Notes: a model not told the origin generated them from the sequence alone. A stretch of DNA of 64,000 nt from Apoderus coryli (GCA_911728435.2 OU452198.1:9396001-9460000), one strand, 5' to 3'; counted from the first letter of the stretch, positions 36,441-48,393 are shown. Numbers and translations: made by a program.

Positions 36441-39089
36441 CGCCATACCATATAAATATGATGTCCTTCCGATTATATTTAGATTAATCTGAGAAAATAA
36501 CTCGTTGCCAAAAATTATTTGTTTCATTCATATATTTATTTGCAAATTCTAATCCTTTGTTGTTTCGAGTACTCATTAACCCAATGCTTTTCCCAATCAC
36601 TGTAGTTATTTTTATTACTGTCGGTATCCTTTGGCAGGCATGATTTATTATACGTCTTATATACGAGGGAGAAATGTATCAAAAAACGCTGCACTCGATG
36701 CCCTTTTATAATGCAAAGAGGCATGGGAACGGATAGCCCCGGTAGAATCGTTAAATTTATATATTTTACACTGACTTTGGATACACTATACGTTGTAGGT
36801 ATATCACATCAAATTACATGAAAAAGTGAAGGGATCGGGGGTAATTTCAGCTCTATAAGTCAACTAATGTCCGAACCAGAGATATTCGTTTCTACTGGAA
36901 AATCGCACACTCAGAGTCTGACAAACCAAGTCTACGAACCCATTGCCTACTATTATTTTTTGGATGTGTGCAATTTGAGGCAACTGTTTACACAATCTAT
37001 TGTTACTAACTGCCTACAATGTTTATTATTTATATTTTTGAATCGTTAAACTTTACCACAACAATTTAACTCTTTCCCATTGTAAATTCCACGAGGTATG
37101 CGGCAGTATAATATTAATATTGGAGGTACGCTATTATATGAAACGGAATGTGTGCTCTAGCAAAATGTTTACCATATTATACCTTTTCCATGTTAAATTT
37201 TAACTATCCTACCTACTCTAAAATTATTTCCTTTTGCAGACTTTAGAGAGAGAATTTCCATATCACCGATATTTAGAACTATTGGTTTCATTGCGTTAAT
37301 ATTAACAAAACCACAATTAGATATTTATTTAGATATACAAACACGTGTACTATACAGTGAGACCCAAAAGTCACGCATAAATTTGATACAATTGCACAAC
37401 CCCTATACAGGGTACGCCAAAGTCGATGGCCTATTAGAAAACTAGAGCACGGAAAGAAATATATTTCTGAAACTGTGAGTACTGCTATTTGATGTCGGGA
37501 TCTAGCTTTTGAACATATTTTTACCAGTGCGCTGTTGTCAGATCGTGTGAGACTGATCCCAACTTTTAAATTTCAAATAAAACACCCCATTTATTCTACG
37601 TTGCCTATCACCGTCTTCGAGTTGCTGAACTTTTTGAAATTTGTAGTTGTGAATTTTTGTAGATTTAAAAGAAAATTTGATTCGACTTGGACTAAGTTAA
37701 TGAAATCAAATATGAATGCCTCTCATTAAATGTTCGAATAGTTCTTCCTAAAATTTTACCACATTCATGCATGTAGAATAATATGTTTAAAATTTCAAAT
37801 TTTGTGCCATTTTCAACAAACATTATTGGAAACGTCCTGTCATTGTCATGGCCTACTCACTCGTTAATAAACAACAAGCGTTTTATTAGCTATTAACTAA
37901 ATGGCAAGTGCTTTTAACGTTTAATGACCTTTCATGGCTACCTAATTAAAATATGTATACCTACCGAAAAAATCCAATTTTTCTAGAAACTTGCTTTTAT
38001 TTCGAAAACCTTACCATTTAGGTATAGGAATATAGCCTATCATATGAAAGGGAATTTTATTGTCTTTCAGAATATTTGATAATATACATGGTGTTCAATT
38101 TGAGAAAATTAACTATTTTTAATAAGAGATAATACTACAATAATTTGCGACCACCCTGTAACCTTATGGTTCAACTTGTCAACAGAAATAACTTTCCTAA
38201 GACGTTCTTAAAGCACCTTCAAAATTGCAAGATACTATCTATAGAGGCTATGAAATAACGATTTTTTTTCGGAAAACTTGTTTTGGGCCAAAAATCGAAA
38301 TAAATTTCTAAAACTTCTAATGAAACAAATTTGGCGTTCTGTCAAAGTTTAAAAAAACATATATTTTTTCATGGATAATAGAAAATACCAATGTTACATA
38401 TCAAACGATAGAGCACTTAATTCTCTACAATGTTTATTTGCAACGTTTTTTCGCAGGTATATTTAAGTAAATATAAGACAATATTAAGTAACGAGAACAC
38501 ACTGAAAACTTATTTAAACCATTACGTTTGATATACCACCTATTTCTGAATTGAAAATTGCTTTAAATTTAACAATAAAAAATCCAGGGTCGTATTTAAA
38601 AAAACCAAGTTGACGAGGGTTTTTCATAAACGAAACATCGTAATGAAATTTTGTGAACGCTGTCTTATTCTTCTCAAAAAGTAACACCAAGAAAGTGTTT
38701 TTAATTTTTTATATTTGTCAAAATAATGTCATAAATAAATCAAATCAAATATTTATTTCGCCATCAATAAGTACAAGAAAGTACATAGGCAAGTCAATAT
38801 TACATAATCATAGTCATATTAACAAATCCACAATATGCTTTTAAAATACATTCATATGTTTTAGCAGGCAAGTTTAACATAATTAAATTTAGATATAAAA
38901 AAATATGTACAGATAAAATATCTAAGTCCAAACTTAAAAGACAATAAAAATACATTAAAAATACAAATATGTCAAACAAACAGAATATACGGGTGAACTA
39001 TCACTCAGTACAAAAATTTTAACTGGAGGTAGAGAAAAATGAGATTTAACAGAAATATGTAAAATAATAATAATTTTAGTGATTAAGTG
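36441..39089. other. AT-rich spacer and element debris
   Basis: Includes a CAGTGAGACCCAAAAGTCAC-headed stretch at 37356 and the 38020-38115 dispersed repeat. No host gene seen; in particular, no K2P M1/P1 exon was recognised here. Confidence 0.4.
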
Positions 39090-39565
39090 CGTAAATAAAG
39101 TTAACGGTGGCCTCTTCAAACATTTGGTTCTTTCGCTACGCGATAAGTCGTTGATGTTGTAAAAATAATCGATTTGTGTTTGCGGCTTTTGTTATTACTG
39201 TAGTTGTTCAATATGCGAAAATATCCTTTTAGCAGTTTCCAAAAGCTAAGAAGTAATGTACAATTATATGCAGATGAACTTATTTATCAGGTATTTTAAT
39301 TATTATTATTAACAATACTGTTCATTTTGACATAGTTTCCGGCGTTTAGTATCCTAGGTAGAAACTGTGGTTCTATTATCATATTCCCCAACAGACAAAT
39401 CCACACATTTAAGCACCAGCGTGCTTGCTTATGTGATTCTCTAATTTGGTGCTGATTTTCGTAATTCCAACAATGCAAGTTGTGCTGATTGAACACTCCT
39501 TGCTGGTTAAAATGGCCTTCATCACTCCACAGTTCGTGTTTAAAAATGTCATCATTTGCGTCCAA
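39090..39565 (-). pseudogene. Tc1/mariner-type transposase remnants
   Basis: The minus frame at 39565-39296 contains WSDEGHFNQQGVFNQHNLHC then WNYENQHQIRESHKQARW, the first catalytic block (S-D-E-x-H-F ... N-x-R-x-W) of the transposase family at 18656-19438. On the plus strand at 39095-39130 the C-terminal tail motif VNGGLFKHL appears, so two fragments lie in opposite orientation. Degenerate. Confidence 0.6.
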
Positions 39566-40507
39566 GCAATTTATAAAAATCTACAAAATCCTATAAGCGC
39601 AACTCGCTATCCACAGGATGCAATTCTTAAATCGGCTTTAATGATATGGATGCAGATTTTCTCTTTCCATGAATCTGTTTTTATCAAGGTTGACTAGATT
39701 TAAATTATTAATTCCAAGTGAAAGATTTGTCTAATTTCAATATTCAAAATGGTCATAATTTCATAAGGAGACATTTTTCGAAATTTTGACATAAGTGATT
39801 TTCCTCTTATTTTGGGTCGTAGATTCTACCCCCAAAGAGTGGGGAATTTTTTGGGGGACACCCTGTATACCTGACTGGTTGGATTTTTCTTATTCTCTTT
39901 CATCCATATTTCGTCTATCAGTGTTTTACAATGATGCAGGGATGCTCATCAAGTGAACGCTCAATAACAACATGCTATTAACATATGAAATGCCCTAGCT
40001 TTAATCAGTACCTGGTAAAAGACTCATTTTCAAATATCATTAAAAAAAGTATACTTTTTTGAGAAATTCAATTGTTGACGGTAAATGATTTATTTTTTAA
40101 ACAGTACAGAAATATGTCATTAACTCTTCGTAGTATCAAAGCATTTGTATTAATAGCAGAAAATGCCCTGTGTTAAATCCGCTTAAAACCCTGCAATTGT
40201 TGTATGTAATATGAGAACAGGTCTTGTTATCCAGAAATGTAGGTAGGTACCTAAGTACGTGAGCGAAAATGCGAGAGTAAAGTGTCTTTTTATTATTTGA
40301 AAATGAGGTTCTGTTCAATTTTAACAACCAATTAGGAATTGAATACATGATGCTCTTGTAATATTTTGCTGCTGTTTGTACTTATTATGTTTTCTCTTTA
40401 CGGCTTTAGCGTTTCGAATTTTTATTAAAGACAAAACTTATTATGCTTTCAATTTGCATTTACATGGTAAATAACATTACGTCCACTAATTAAATAATTT
40501 TTTTCAG
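39566..40507. other. Spacer upstream of first K2P exon seen
   Basis: A GGGGGACACCCTGTATAC element end lies at 39852-39869. The last part is intron sequence ending in the acceptor TTTTTTTCAG before 40508. Confidence 0.45.
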
Positions 40508-40801
40508 GGTATGGTTCAGTTTCACCACGAACATCATGGGGCAAATTGGTTACAATCATCTACGCTTTAGTTGGTATTCCATTGATGCTACTCTATCTCT
40601 CAACAACCGGGGATGTACTCGCGAGAAGCTTTCGGAAATTGTATGCGAGAATGTGTGGCATTTCAATGCAGAAACCAGCCAAGTGCCAATGCACCAATAC
40701 TGTCAGAGTACCAGTTTCGTTGTGTCTTATCATAGTACTGGCCTACATATGTTCTGGAGCGGTGTTGTTTCATCGATTGGAAAACTGGTCACTACTAGAA
40801 G
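40508..40801 (+). CDS. K2P exon: filter 1 end, M2, M3
   Basis: Acceptor TTTTTTCAG, then GG TAT GGT. The first codon is completed by a G from the missing upstream exon, giving G-Y-G. About 97 codons cover YGSVSPRTSWGKL, M2, the intracellular loop (DVLARSFRKLYARMCG, with several basic residues) and M3 ending AVLFHRLENW. The donor GTATAG follows a phase-1 G at 40801. No stops or frameshifts. Confidence 0.88.
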
Positions 40802-43800
40802 GTATAGCATGTTTTCAAACTAATAACATTTCAGCAAGTTTCTTGTCTTTGAAATTAGGCAGCGTTGTTGCTGGAAATAGGGAGCATATATGGTCCTCAC
40901 TAGATTTTTGAAACACCCTGTATATTAATGTAATGCGCATATACTATCAAAATTGTAAATTCAGAACATTTTTTCCTGATTTAGTACATTTTCCGGAAAA
41001 ATTCAGTATAATATTAAAAACCGTCGCGGCAACACTGTAGCAAATTAATTAACCGGAGTTATATATAGATAGGATAACGAATACAGAGAGTATTAACCCG
41101 TCTAAACCTTAATAAGAAAATTAATTTAGCCACTAGGTTCGAATTCAATGATTAATATTTAACGAGCGGTAATCTAGATGTTGCGCAACTCTTAAAGACT
41201 CAGAACAAAATAAAGATAATCAAAAGAATAATAACAGAATCAAATTATTAAGTGAAAGAAACAAACACCTAATAGCTAATCAAACCTTTTTTAGATGATA
41301 CAGCAAACTTTGGCCTCGTTCACAACACTTCAACCTTGTTTAACACTACTGTTTCAAGATTTATTCATTTCGTTTCCCCCTCATAATAAAACTCAACTTT
41401 TTGTGGGGTAATAAACTATATTTAATTAAAATTAATAATAAAAAAAAGAAAAGAAATGATTATTAAAAGAAAATCTAACTATAAATTAAAACTAAACATC
41501 GAAAAATAAATAAACTAAAACACAGAATAATCGACAATTGATTATCAAACAAAAGCCCTTACTCTAAACTTATATTCAATCTTAATAAGCATTTAGTATA
41601 ATGGAAAGCGATGTACTTTGCGAATAATTACATTGATTTCCATCCAAATACCTTCAGTTACTTTATATTAATAAAAAGAAAGAAAACAAAAAAAAACTAA
41701 AATAAAAATTCTGAATTAAAAACGCAAAGAGTAAAATAAAAATAACTTTTAGTATAATCAAGAAAATGAACTTAGAAAATTATAAATCTTAAAACAGCTT
41801 GCAAAAAAATATATTTAAAACTGACTTACTTGAATCTCGAACAAGAACTTTTTAATTTCAAAGCACTCACGAGGTACTTTCTTTCCAGAGATGGCGATAC
41901 GAGGTTTAATTTCGTGAAAATATTAATAATATTTCTATATGATTCAATTCAATTGGTATAATTGCTCAAAGATACTTAATTTACACTATGATTCGACGTG
42001 ATGTAGATATTTCCTTCGCTGTAGATCCGAGTATATTCTGCCGCCATATAGCAAAACTATATTAGTGGTAAAATATAATCTTGTAAATGCAACGAAATCC
42101 TTTAACTCGGTTACAAAAAAAGACTGCCCAAGATTCATACCCCACAGGATGAATCAGACATTGGGAAGCAAAAAAAACTTCGTAATTAATATCAACATTC
42201 CATCGATTATTTCTACTTATTCCTTAATTTAAACAATTTATAAACGTATCGACAATGTTAAGGAAAGCAATTCTTGAGCAAATCGGCAACACTGTTGTCT
42301 AATAAATATCTGTAACTTTCATGTTGCACAAAGGAAAGAAAATAGCAAAAAAAAATTATTATCTTAAGAAACATGAATTTTAAAAGCTTTCAATTTTACG
42401 ATACAGATAACTTGTTTGCCCTTTCAGAAACCATATGTTTGTCGTAAAACATAATATAAGGGTTTGTATTTGTTTTTCATAGATAGAAAAACTAAGAGCG
42501 TTTACATATGGACAAATCTATGAGAATATTTCGTGTTATCGTAAATATAAATTAGAAAAAAGAACTTGTTAGAAATTGGAAATTCTCAGAAAGAAGTGAC
42601 CTGGCACCCATGTATCCTAGAATTAAGTAATCTGTAAGCTTGCCAGTGGCGGGTTCTATTTTATTACAACACTGTCGGTAAAGTCAGCAAAAAAAAAACA
42701 AAGTATGCAGGAATTTAATTAACTTTATTGATGTCTATTTTTCACTAATAACTGTTTTTAATACAACTGTTTTGAAGGGATTTGCAGACGATGTCAAAAA
42801 TTTGATTTTAATATAATTTTCAAATGGGTTTTCACCTTTGGAGGATATTTTTCCATGTTGAATTAACACATGCCTCAGCTTCAGCATAAATTAATTACTC
42901 CTAATATAATTCGAGAAGTAAGCAGTCAAAATATACTTTTTGTTTTAGGAAGCTACTTCTGCTTCACCAGCTTAGGAACCATAGGTTTTGGTGACCTACT
43001 TCCAGGCCAAAAAGCCGAAGACATTTCACTGTGTGCTTGCTCAGCATACATATTAACCGGAATGGCTCTTGTTGCCATGTGTTTTAGTTTAGTACAAGAT
43101 GAAGTCATAGCATTACTAAGATATATTGGAGCAACCTGTTCTCGCAACGAAATTAAAATAAAAGGAGACGAAGAATCGGTGTTACAGGGTTCCTGACAAC
43201 GACCAACGACAGAGGGCGCTGCACCCGTAAAGAAGATTCCTACACCACGAAAAACTGTACGAATGGTGAACCATAATAGTTTGCCACGTAAAAATAATTT
43301 CCATAGAAATACGCCTACAAGGAGGTCAGCAGGAATAGGTATGTATCTGTAATAGACAATTTATGTCAATCTTATCTTATCGATTTCAACTTGAGTCATA
43401 TTTTGTTTCCCTTGAATACGGCATGCGTCGGATGTTTTAAAACAAAGTAACACTGTTTTGCCAAAGAAAAGTGAATATGTATACTATGTGAAGTTAAAAA
43501 GGACAGTACAGTATATACCACGAAATAATGTATGTTCAAACTGTATTTTTTATTTTTAAACACAATAAGTAAATATTTACGAAGTGCTTGTTAGATAATG
43601 TAACAAGATTTTAGGTATGTTGTTATATAATAAGAACTTCGTAAATAAAACCTCCCACTAGGGAATTCGGGTATATCTAGTGTGGGCAATAGGATTTAAT
43701 GGAGTTAGTACTTCTTGTCCGGCCATCGTTTTGTGAACCTTGTTTCTCCGGACATATTGCCTGCTCACACTCGATACTAGATGTCGCCACATCCTTGTAG

Positions 43801-44299
43801 CTTACAGAATAGCAGTTTCCATAATAGTCCCAAGAATTTAATTGCAAAAACTTTTAAAAATTTTCCCAATCAACGCGTTGTGTATAATATGTCAAAAGCA
43901 GGAATATGCCAGGTGAAACAACGTTCACAACCGATTAATATTAGAATTACTATCATTATTACAAAATAAATTATTATTTTCAGGTGCAGAACCTATGATA
44001 GAATATTTTGTGCCAAGAAGTATGAGTGAGTTCGACTTGTCAATAGCTGCAGATCCGCCAAGTTTTCTACCATTGACAGTAAGAGTTCCTCGCAAACTGC
44101 TGCCCAAGCAAAAGGAAAAAATGGTAAACATAATTCATAATTGACTTATTATGCGTATTCGCGAGTTCCAACTACTAAGACATGCGCAACAGCAGTTTTG
44201 AATTTCACTAATTACGTCGTGTGTTATTAGGTGACGTTTGAGGACGAAATGACAGCCCGGTTAAGCAAAACAGCTGATCTCCAAGACGTCTTTATGTGA
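40508..44299 (+). CDS. Two-pore-domain (K2P) potassium channel, 3' four exons
   Basis: K2P channels are plasma-membrane dimers that pass background potassium current. Four exons with GT-AG borders and compatible phases were traced: 40508-40801, 42949-43338, 43984-44123 and 44231-44299. They encode the YG of the first selectivity filter, M2 (KLVTIIYALVGIPLMLLYLS), M3 (VPVSLCLIIVLAYICSGAVL), the second pore (CFTSLGTIGFGDLLPG), M4 (AYILTGMALVAMCFSLVQDE) and a cytoplasmic tail with YFVPRSMSEFDLS. The upstream exons with M1 and most of pore 1 were not found and may lie outside or in unrecognised sequence. Oddly, an in-frame TGA at 43194-43196 interrupts exon 2, yet the frame stays open to a good donor and through two more exons. 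The conserved intron splitting the first filter (TIG/YG) is typical of the family. Confidence 0.85.
40802..42948 (+). other. K2P intron with element debris
   Basis: Contains an ACACCCTGTATA element end at 40912, an AT-rich segment from 41000 to 42330 bounded by two similar CGGCAACACTGT words (41027 and 42284), and a hAT-like CAGTGGCGG word at 42644. No coding exon was recognised in it. Confidence 0.4.
42949..43338 (+). CDS. K2P exon: pore 2, M4, proximal tail, with in-frame TGA
   Basis: Acceptor GTTTTAG at 42948, phase compatible with the preceding exon (E-G-S-Y-F). It encodes the second filter TIGFGD and M4. The C-terminal part reads CSRNEIKIKGDEESVLQGS, stop (TGA, 43194-43196, followed by C), then 47 open codons QRPTTEGAAPVKKIPTPRKT ... 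RRSAGI to the consensus donor GTATGT. Alternative splicing around the stop would need an intron of a few tens of bases, which is implausible. Confidence 0.8.
43421..43565 (+). repeat. 145 bp repeat, copy 1 (K2P intron)
   Basis: Starts GCATGCGTCGGATGTTTTAA and ends TTTTTATTTTTAAACACAA. The copy at 49491-49635 has the same length and differs at only about two positions. Both lie on the plus strand, 6 kb apart. No terminal inverted repeats or target duplication were identified. Confidence 0.9.
43984..44123 (+). CDS. K2P exon: distal cytoplasmic tail
   Basis: Acceptor TTATTTTCAG, donor ATG/GTAAAC. In the phase set by the previous exon it reads GAEPMIEYFVPRSMSEFDLS then IAADPPSFLPLTVRVPRKLL PKQKEKM with no stop. 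The frame therefore carries on correctly across the intron, which argues that the sequence downstream of the TGA was, or is, translated. Confidence 0.75.
44231..44299 (+). CDS. K2P last exon
   Basis: Acceptor TGTTATTAG. It reads VTFEDEMTARLSKTADLQDV FM and then TGA (44297-44299). This is again a TGA followed by CAA. The frame beyond this stop is described separately at 44300-44497. Confidence 0.65.
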   Translation: MTFEDEMTARLSKTADLQDVFM

Positions 44300-44497
44300 C
44301 AAAAGGGGTAGCAGTTAGCCACTAAGGAGACGACACTGACAGATCTTAGTACAGTGAAGAAAGAATTGAAACAGTTCAGAAACTTCAAATTGTGTGAGGA
44401 TTTAAAAAAGTGCGAGGATAATTGTTCGTGTAATGCAGATAGTGATTGTGATATATGTAAAGTGTTGGATTTTACATTGAAAAAGGACAAATTATAG
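44300..44497 (+). other. Open, Cys-rich frame continuing past K2P stops
   Basis: In the same frame as the last K2P exon, after TGA CAA AAG GGG TAG, 61 sense codons follow (QLATKETTLTDLSTVKKELK ... CEDNCSCNADSDCDICK ...) to TAG at 44495-44497. The composition (K/E/D/C rich) looks coding rather than random. With small shifts the junction would read MTKGVAVS then TKETTL. It may be a former C-terminal extension that is now broken, or UTR. It could also be another exon. Confidence 0.3.
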
Positions 44498-45009
44498 TAA
44501 ATAGCACTGATATTCGATGCCAAAATAAATTAAATTAATTTACTAGCAGGCTCAGAATCCGGATTATCCTGTGTGGTAGCCCAAGACATCCAAGGAACAG
44601 GAAATTATTTTTTCAATTAAAAAAAAATAATTGTCTCTTTTGCAAAAGTTTAAAATCATTGCCCTTAAGTGGGCCTCCAGCTTTGTTTAGCCGAGGGGGC
44701 CCAGCTGAGGCTAATCCGGGCCTGTTTACTACTACTAGTACATGATAAGTATGTTTATGTAAAATTTTGTATATAATAAATAAAAATTGTAATAGAATAC
44801 AAACAAATACAGTAAGAACTAAATTAGCCAGAGTGTGGTCGACGAACATTTAGTACGATCGCAGACTGTCAGATTTTCTGTTTGGCCAAATACTTTTGTT
44901 TATCAGACCTCGCACATACACAAGCAAGTGAACAATACTAATGTACAACAAAAAGTTTCTGAACGTAGGCATCCGGGTTCAAGCGACAACGATTAACAGT
45001 AGGAAATAT
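44498..45009. other. Spacer downstream of K2P
   Basis: No gene seen. A stretch at 44983-45007 (GCGACAACGATTAACAGTAG) is inverted at 48416-48439. Confidence 0.4.
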
Positions 45010-45999
45010 GAGCGGCACTCTGTAATATGAATTTTAAGGATAGAGATAGAGAATAAGCAAGCGATAAGGATCGCTATTACTTCATTATCGGTACTCTATA
45101 AGCAAATCCTTATAGCCTCGGTAATAGTTCGCCAAATTTCGTGTTTCTCAATCGGACAGAGAAAATACTACTAAGCGTCTAGAAAACATACACAAATTTG
45201 CTTAAAGCCATGAAAAAATACGATAAAAGAAGATATTTAATTGACATTAACCTCACATTTCCTTTGTTTATTTTACTTTTTATTTTGGGCTTAATCTTCA
45301 TAGATTGATAGTGTTTAGTAGTTCTTTATTTGGTTTTACAAGGAGCGTTGTATATGTGATTGTTAAAAATGTTACCACTGCATAGATTTCTTATAACAAA
45401 ATCGAAAATATAGCAAGAATTCATGAAAATAGAGCTAGAAAAAGGATTTAGTCTACATGATGATAGGCGTTGTATTGAACTTTTTGTCTAAATAAAGACC
45501 TATGATTTGTTTTATAGATACACTCATATTATTACAATTCTCTATGCATACATAGCTAAGTAAGTATCTATCCCTAATTAATAATTTACAGTTTAAAGTG
45601 GTAAATACTTAGGTTGCTACCATTGTTTACAAATTTTGATCAGACTCAAAAATGATATTTGTTAAAATGTCTTAAATTAAATGCTTACCTTTCTACCTTT
45701 TTCGCGATAAATGTTTATAATTATTGTTTACCTAAAAATCATAATACAAACAACCATAACCTAACTTTTTTTCATTTTATTGTCAATGAATGAAGAAAGA
45801 TAAAAAACTCATGCATGCATTGAATAGACTGAGACAGAATGATCATAGAAACACCTTTCAAGTTGTCTCTATCATTCGCTTCTCTATCGCCCCTTCGGTC
45901 ATGTTCAGCTAGACACGGAAAATACCGAATCTGGTTACAGAATACGAAATAGCGAAGCGAAGGGAATCTCTATCGCTATTTTGTTACAGAGTGCCGCTC
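45010..45999. mobile_element. ~990 bp TIR element, copy 1 (GAGCGGCACTCTGTAA)
   Basis: Begins GAGCGGCACTCTGTAA and ends TTACAGAGTGCCGCTC, perfect 16 bp inverted repeats. Subterminal blocks also mirror loosely (GATAGAGATAG against TCTCTATCGCTA). It has no coding capacity. It is about 95% like the direct copy at 46246-47252. No clear target-site duplication was seen. The superfamily is not recognised. Confidence 0.85.
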
Positions 46000-46245
46000 C
46001 TGAACCGTAAAAAAATCAATTGCAGTATGTTTTTGTATTAATTCTTTTTAATTATTTTGTCGTCCAGCACTTGGGATGAATACACATTCTCGATAGTTTC
46101 CCTAACAAAAGACCAAGGGTAAATAAACGTAATCTGGTCTTAAAATCTGCCCTTTAAAAACCCACAACACTGTTCACTGAGAACCAACGAAAAATTAGCA
46201 AAAGCACACGCCACTGAGTTGAACCGAAAATATGGCGATTACCAG

Positions 46246-47252
46246 GAGCGGCACTCTGTAATATGAATTTTAAGGATAGAGATAGAGAATAAGCAAGCGA
46301 TAAGGATCGCTATTACTTCATTATCGGTACTCTATAAGCGAATCCTTATAGCCTCGGTAATAGTTCGACAAGTTTCGTGTTTCTCAATGGGACAGAGAAA
46401 ATACTACTAAGCGCCTAGAAAACATCAGACAAATTTGCTTAAAGCCATGAAAAAAAACGATAAAAGAAGATATTTAATTGACATTAACCTCACATTTCCT
46501 TTGTTTATTTTACTTTGTATTTTGGGCTTAATCTTAATAGATTGATAGTGTTTAGTAGTTCTTTATTTGGTTTTACAAAAAGAGTTGTATATGTGATTGT
46601 TAAAAATGTTGCCACTGCAAAGATTTCTTGTACCAAAATCGAAAATATAGCAAGAATTCATGAAAATAGAGCTAGAAAAAGGATTTAGTCTACATGATGA
46701 TAGCCGTTTTATTGAACTTTTTGTTTAAATAAAGACCTATATGATTTGTTTTATAGATACACTAATATTATTACAATTTTCTATGCATACATAGCTAAGT
46801 AAGTATCTATCTATTAATAATTTACAGTTTAAAGTGGTAGATACTTCGGTTGCTACCATTGTTTACAAATTTTGATCCCACTCAAAAATGATATTTGTTA
46901 AAATGTCTTAAATTAAATGCTTACCTTTTTCGCGATAAATGTTTATAATTATTTTAAGAAGTTTACCTAAAAAATAAATATTACCTGAAAATCATAATAC
47001 AAACAACCATAACCTAACCTCTTTTCATTTTATTGTCATTGAATGAAGAAAGATAAAAAACTCATGCATGCATTGAATAGACTGAGACAGAACGATCATA
47101 GAAACACCTTTCAAGTTGTCTCTATCATTCGCTTCTCTATCGCTCCTTCGGTCATGTTCAGCTAGTCACGGAAAATACCGAATTTGGTTACAGAGTACGA
47201 AATAGCGAAGCGAGGGGAATCTCTATCGCTATTTTGTTACAGAGTGCCGCTC
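46246..47252. mobile_element. ~1.0 kb TIR element, copy 2 in direct orientation
   Basis: Same 16 bp inverted ends and same internal order as copy 1, with small indels (for example an extra ATTTTAAGAAGTTTACC-type insertion near 46953). It is separated from copy 1 by 246 bp of non-repeated sequence, so this is not a simple unit-length tandem duplication. Confidence 0.85.
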
Positions 47253-47473
47253 ACACGCGCACACTATACCCCCTCCAGAGACATAACATTCTCTTTAGTT
47301 TGTATATTCTCTGGTTAAACTACCGAATATAGAACTATACGTATAGTATAATCTTTGGACGATGGTTAAACCAGAGATATGCATCCATATCTAGGTTACA
47401 CTTAAACAATCCGTTGCTACCGCTACCCCAACAAGACAGATATTTTCATCGGTCCTTGTTTGTGGCAGTCATT

Positions 47474-48393
47474 GGTCGCGTTCATCAGAACAAAGTTGAT
47501 CAGGTAGCGATCTTTAGAGCGATCCGTCATTTCGTTGTTCTACTCAACGCGCTTTTTAGACATGATGCAACAAAAGTGAAAAGTATCAAGAACATAACCT
47601 AATTTATTTGATACTATTTGTCATCACAAAGAAAAAGTAAAAATTTTCATTTACGTTTAGTCTAGTGTTTTATTAAGTTTCTGAGAATAATTAAAAAATG
47701 GATCATATTTGGTTATTGCACTGGTTTGTTTTCATAAACATGTTTGTTTTGTTTATTTTATATTGACACATTCCATCGCTAGAGTAGCGTACTTCAAATC
47801 CATAGAATAATAGACAGTTGAAGTGCTTCCATTTACGTAAACGAAAACGTGAAAGTTGACAGCTACTCGTGCGCACGTCGATCTTCTTTGCGTTTGGGTT
47901 TACGGTGCTACGTGATCTTGCGTGCCTCCACGTAGTGCCCTTTTCGCTTATACGCTACCCGAAACGCCCCGAATTGGAATTCGGTCCATACCGATCGTGT
48001 TCTGTCATGTCATTTCGTTGTTTACTTTTGAGTTAAATCAAAATAATTTTCGAATTAGGTAGGTGCTTATATTTGTAAACTATTAGCTCAATTATATCTT
48101 TGCACTCACACAATATTTATTAGTTACAATTAACAATAACAATAGTCCTCAAAATAAAAATCTAAGGGCAAGTCAACTCGTTAACGCGCCACGAATACAC
48201 TTCAACTAGCTTTTTGAAGCATTTCGTAAACGTCTAGTTTGTACGTTAACGTTTGGTTTCAACTTCAAGTGTCTATTGTTTATATACTGATGGAAAAAAT
48301 GGCGACCGCTACTGAAGCGCTCACCACTGATCAGTGCGTTCGGCAGAAAATTGATGATCGCTCCACTAGCGATTTGTTGTGATGAACGCGACC
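47474..48393. mobile_element. ~920 bp inverted-repeat element
   Basis: GGTCGCGTTCATCAGAACAA (47474-47493) is inverted with one mismatch at 48374-48393, and both ends are followed inward by an AGCGATC-like motif. No transposase frame is visible. No target duplication is evident, so the exact borders are uncertain. Confidence 0.55.

Noticed and set aside
43178..43212. A small intron that would remove the K2P TGA
   Set aside because: The only GT...AG pairs around the stop would give an intron of about 12-35 bases, below any plausible insect minimum.
43781..43969. Plus-strand 62-codon frame in the K2P intron
   Set aside because: It lies wholly between a good donor (43339) and acceptor (43983), reads as low-complexity N/S/K-rich sequence, and splicing across it keeps the K2P phase.
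47414..47602. 62-codon plus-strand frame
   Set aside because: It spans the left inverted repeat of the 47474-48393 element and has no protein similarity I recognise.
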